From assembly GCA_021845945.1 (NCBI GenBank), contig JAJZRD010000079.1, forward strand, positions 1 to 14,535: a stretch of 14,535 nt of DNA. Reading direction: 5' to 3'. This DNA comes from Chloroflexota bacterium (GTDB lineage: Bacteria; Chloroflexota; UBA6077). The notes beneath the pieces were generated by a model. The model made no database searches. It saw only the letters and a program-made list of their open reading frames with translations, and had not been told where the DNA came from. Of this stretch, positions 13,931 through 14,535 are shown one piece after another; within the stretch, counting starts at the first letter, position 1; the number at the start of each line of letters is the position of its first letter. The translations under genes and the position numbers were made by a program.

Positions 13931-14535
13931 CTACCCTACCTGCTTGAGGAAGTCCCGGAAGGCGTCCTCGCCGATCTTGAAGGCGTGCTTCTCCGGATCG
14001 GGGTAGACCTTCTCCCGAACCTCCGTCACGTACTGGGTCAACGCCGTCTGCAGGGTCGGCGAGACGTTGCAGTACTGCTTCACGTGCTTCGGCAGGAAGG
14101 CCTCGAACATCCCGATCACGTCGTGGTAGATCATGCAGTGGCCGTCGCAGCCGACACCCGAGCCGATGCTGATGGTCGGCACGCTCAGCCGCTGGGTGAT
14201 GTACTCCGCCACCCTCGCCGGCACCAGCTCCAGCAGGATCGAGTAGACACCCGCATCCTCCAGCGCCAGGGCGTCGTCCAGCAGCCGCTTGGCCGCGTCC
14301 CCCGTCTTCGCCTGCACCTTGAAGCCGCCCTGCATGGAGGCGCTCTGTGGGGTCAGCCCCAGGTGGCCCATCACCGGGATGCCGGAGTCCACGATGGCCC
14401 TCACCCTGTCGGCCATGGCCCTACCGCCCTCCAGCTTGATCCCATCGCAGCTCGCCTCGCTCATGAAGCGGCCCGCGTTCTTCACCGCCAGCTCCACGCT
14501 GGGCTGGTAGGTCATGTAAGGCATGTCGCCGATCA
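13931..14535 (-). CDS. panB: 3-methyl-2-oxobutanoate hydroxymethyltransferase, N-terminus cut by window
   Basis: First committed enzyme of pantothenate synthesis: transfers a hydroxymethyl group from 5,10-methylene-THF to ketoisovalerate, with Mg2+. The frame runs through the window edge without a start: the codons before the first ATG read IGD, giving the conserved IGDMPYM motif, so the ATG at 14522-14524 is internal and about 70-80 N-terminal residues lie outside. Counting from that ATG, IKLEGG (29-34) holds a metal-binding Glu (E32), GHLGLTPQS is 53-61, LLELVP holds the catalytic Glu E99, and TISIGSGVGCDGH (117-129) follows. Stop TAG 13931-13933. panC or panD are not visible in the window. 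Confidence 0.95.
   Translation of the reverse strand, partial: IGDMPYMTYQPSVELAVKNAGRFMSEASCDGIKLEGGRAMADRVRAIVDSGIPVMGHLGLTPQSASMQGGFKVQAKTGDAAKRLLDDALALEDAGVYSILLELVPARVAEYITQRLSVPTISIGSGVGCDGHCMIYHDVIGMFEAFLPKHVKQYCNVSPTLQTALTQYVTEVREKVYPDPEKHAFKIGEDAFRDFLKQVG

Overview
The window is a high-GC bacterial chromosomal segment with compact, mostly housekeeping gene content. TTG and GTG start codons are frequent and Shine-Dalgarno sites are strong. I suspect a Chloroflexota-like (Dehalococcoidia/SAR202-type) genome from the style of the genes and the recurring TGCTATACT-type promoters. No rRNA or marker phylogeny is available here, so this is an impression only. I saw no tRNA, rRNA, CRISPR array, transposase or phage gene.

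Layout. (1) Positions 1-2957: the 3' part of a leucyl aminopeptidase gene (pepA), then a Wzx-type polysaccharide flippase, both on +. (2) 2958-3038: a convergent gap filled by a compound palindrome. (3) 3039-4114 on -: a two-gene queuosine unit, queF then a YhhQ-type preQ0/preQ1 transporter. (4) 4115-4452: a divergent intergenic region with an extended -10 promoter, about 200 nt of structured leader and an intrinsic terminator ahead of fusA. (5) 4453-6582: fusA (EF-G) and its own perfect terminator hairpin. (6) 6658-6960: a 100-aa protein of unknown function. (7) 6985-9459 on -: a Type II restriction-modification pair (gamma-class N6-adenine methyltransferase, then a putative endonuclease) with its own promoter and visibly lower GC than its neighbours, which suggests acquired DNA. 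(8) 9586/9667-10494: a radical SAM protein of the spore-photoproduct-lyase/COG1533 group whose 5' end looks damaged or lacks a normal start next to the R-M cassette. (9) 10850-13269: a D-hydantoinase/dihydropyrimidinase-like amidohydrolase, then a CitE/HpcH-type lyase whose C-terminal tail is encoded by a heptamer repeat. (10) 13380-13820: a small two-TM protein. (11) 13837-13911: a second large palindrome in a convergent gap. (12) 13931-14535 on -: panB, cut by the window edge.

The clearest functional units are queF-yhhQ (queuosine precursor reduction and uptake) and the methyltransferase-endonuclease operon. The least explained parts are the fusA leader with its internal terminator, the restriction endonuclease with an atypical active-site motif, the radical SAM gene abutting the R-M island, and the repeat or palindrome elements in the gene gaps. 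I did not find a clearly new multi-gene system; the leader RNA and the R-M island are the best candidates for follow-up.
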